Assembly (NCBI GenBank): GCA_945860385.1
Contig: CAMAQD010000017.1
Span: forward strand, 9,317 to 73,316
Reading direction: 5' to 3'
DNA length: 64,000 nt
From: Flavobacterium psychrophilum
Lineage (GTDB): Bacteria > Bacteroidota > Bacteroidia > Flavobacteriales > Flavobacteriaceae
The notes under the pieces were generated by a model. The model saw nothing but the letters and a program-made list of their open reading frames with translations. It was not told where the DNA came from and did no database searches. Position 1 is the stretch's first letter, and each line of letters begins with the position of its first letter. The position numbers and the translations under genes were made by a program. This document shows, piece by piece, positions 63,311 through 64,000 of the stretch.

Positions 63311-64000
63311 CTATTTACTTTCTTCTATATATTTTAAGATTTCTTTACTAACACTTTCGCTATTAAATCCAAATTTTTGATCCAAAACGCTTGCTGGCGC
63401 TGAATAACCAAAATGCTCTAATCCAATCACTTTTCCGCTATCGCCAATCAATCCTTCTAAGTTTACAGGAAGTCCAGCAGTTAAACCGAAAACTAATTTC
63501 CCTTTAGGAATTACACTTTCTTGGTATTCTTTTGATTGTTGTTTGAACAATCCTTCAGAGATGATTGATGCAACATTTACTTTCAAATTATTCTCTTTTT
63601 CTAAAATCACAGCAGCATCCATAAGTGTAGAAACCTCTGAACCGTTTGCGAATAAAGTAATATCAGCATTTGGAGTAGATTTTACTAAATAACCACCTTT
63701 TTTGGCTCCTGTTGCCTCTTCATATCTTGAAGTTCCAGTTGCAGGAATGTCTTTGATATTTTGTCGAGAGAGAATCAAGGCGGTTGGTGTAGTAGTATTT
63801 TTCAAGGCCATATCCCAAGCTACAGAAGTTTCGATCGCATCAGCAGGGCGGAGCGCTAATAAACTTTGATGACCGGAATGATTTTTGATTTTTTCCATCA
63901 AACGCATTTGAGCTTCTTGCTCAATGGGTTGATGCGTTGGTCCGTCTTCACCTACTCTAAATGAGTCGTGAGTCAAGACATATTTTACTGGCAATTCTTG
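63311..64000 (-). CDS. Transketolase, C-terminal part (5' end outside the window)
   Basis: The pentose-phosphate enzyme moves two-carbon units using thiamine diphosphate. The visible 230 residues hold the end of the pyrimidine-binding domain (LTHDSFRVGEDGPTHQPIEQ, LRPADAIETSVAWDMAL, TALILSRQNI) and the C-terminal domain (ITLFANGSEVSTLMDAA, LEHFGYSAPASVLDQKFGF). The frame continues without a stop to the window end, so the gene starts beyond 64000. Whether it is a full-length or a split two-subunit transketolase cannot be seen here. Confidence 0.92.
   Translation of the reverse strand, partial: QELPVKYVLTHDSFRVGEDGPTHQPIEQEAQMRLMEKIKNHSGHQSLLALRPADAIETSVAWDMALKNTTTPTALILSRQNIKDIPATGTSRYEEATGAKKGGYLVKSTPNADITLFANGSEVSTLMDAAVILEKENNLKVNVASIISEGLFKQQSKEYQESVIPKGKLVFGLTAGLPVNLEGLIGDSGKVIGLEHFGYSAPASVLDQKFGFNSESVSKEILKYIEESK

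Noticed and set aside
1..64000. CRISPR arrays, insertion sequences, prophage or integrase genes
   Set aside because: No regularly spaced short repeats, transposase motifs or phage genes were seen on either strand.

Overview
The window reads as a chromosomal segment of a Flavobacterium-like member of the Bacteroidota. It is AT-rich and has a SusC/SusD pair, several proteins with type IX secretion (T9SS) sorting domains, an S46 dipeptidyl-peptidase and a group III truncated globin. Promoters follow the Bacteroidota pattern (TAnnTTTG around -7, sometimes a TTG about 20 bases upstream), and Shine-Dalgarno sequences are largely absent. I see no prophage, insertion sequence, CRISPR array or rRNA.

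Layout. 1-9 kb holds the end of an exported repeat-type protein, a SusC/SusD outer-membrane uptake pair, and a large type-B T9SS adhesin-like protein on the opposite strand. 9-28 kb is mostly housekeeping: rlmB, a rhomboid protease, rarA, radC, the murein-recycling ligase mpl, a lipid A-type phosphoesterase with a glycosyltransferase, an S46 peptidase, obgE, a CorC-like protein, adk, hpt, purK and purE. In this stretch a YjjG-type HAD phosphatase gene is broken by a two-base frameshift that separates the catalytic DxDxT motif from the rest. 28-39 kb begins with dcp (M3 peptidase) and continues as an island of exported proteins on the + strand: a triple-LamG T9SS protein, an OmpA-like protein, a small lipoprotein, two paralogous beta-helix-like proteins and a T9SS protein made of six exact 75-residue repeats. 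The LamG gene lies between two copies of a roughly 245-bp segment (dcp 3' end, terminator and leader); the second copy is a decayed dcp remnant.

39-49 kb contains a PEGA-domain protein, a UbiA-like membrane protein, gcvP with a truncated globin, a KAS III-like enzyme, a methyltransferase, a family 2 glycosyltransferase, an MlaE/MlaF-type lipid transporter pair and a mannose-1-phosphate guanylyltransferase. 49-57 kb is a minus-strand block: a SprT-like protein, an SDR, a tightly packed group (LysE-like, ATP-grasp, NRDE/TANGO2, DinB), DoxX and YHS proteins, a Crp/Fnr regulator and an acyl-CoA dehydrogenase. 57-64 kb holds anmK, nhaA, a TonB-like protein facing exbD and exbB, folC, tRNA-Val(TAC) and the C-terminal half of a transketolase that runs off the window.

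Working links: mpl and anmK both belong to cell-wall recycling. purK, purE, hpt and adk serve purine supply. SusC and other TonB-dependent receptors need the ExbB/ExbD/TonB energy system encoded near the end of the window. The least explained parts are the overlapping four-gene ATP-grasp/NRDE/DinB/LysE cluster, the exported-protein island and the duplicated dcp tail.
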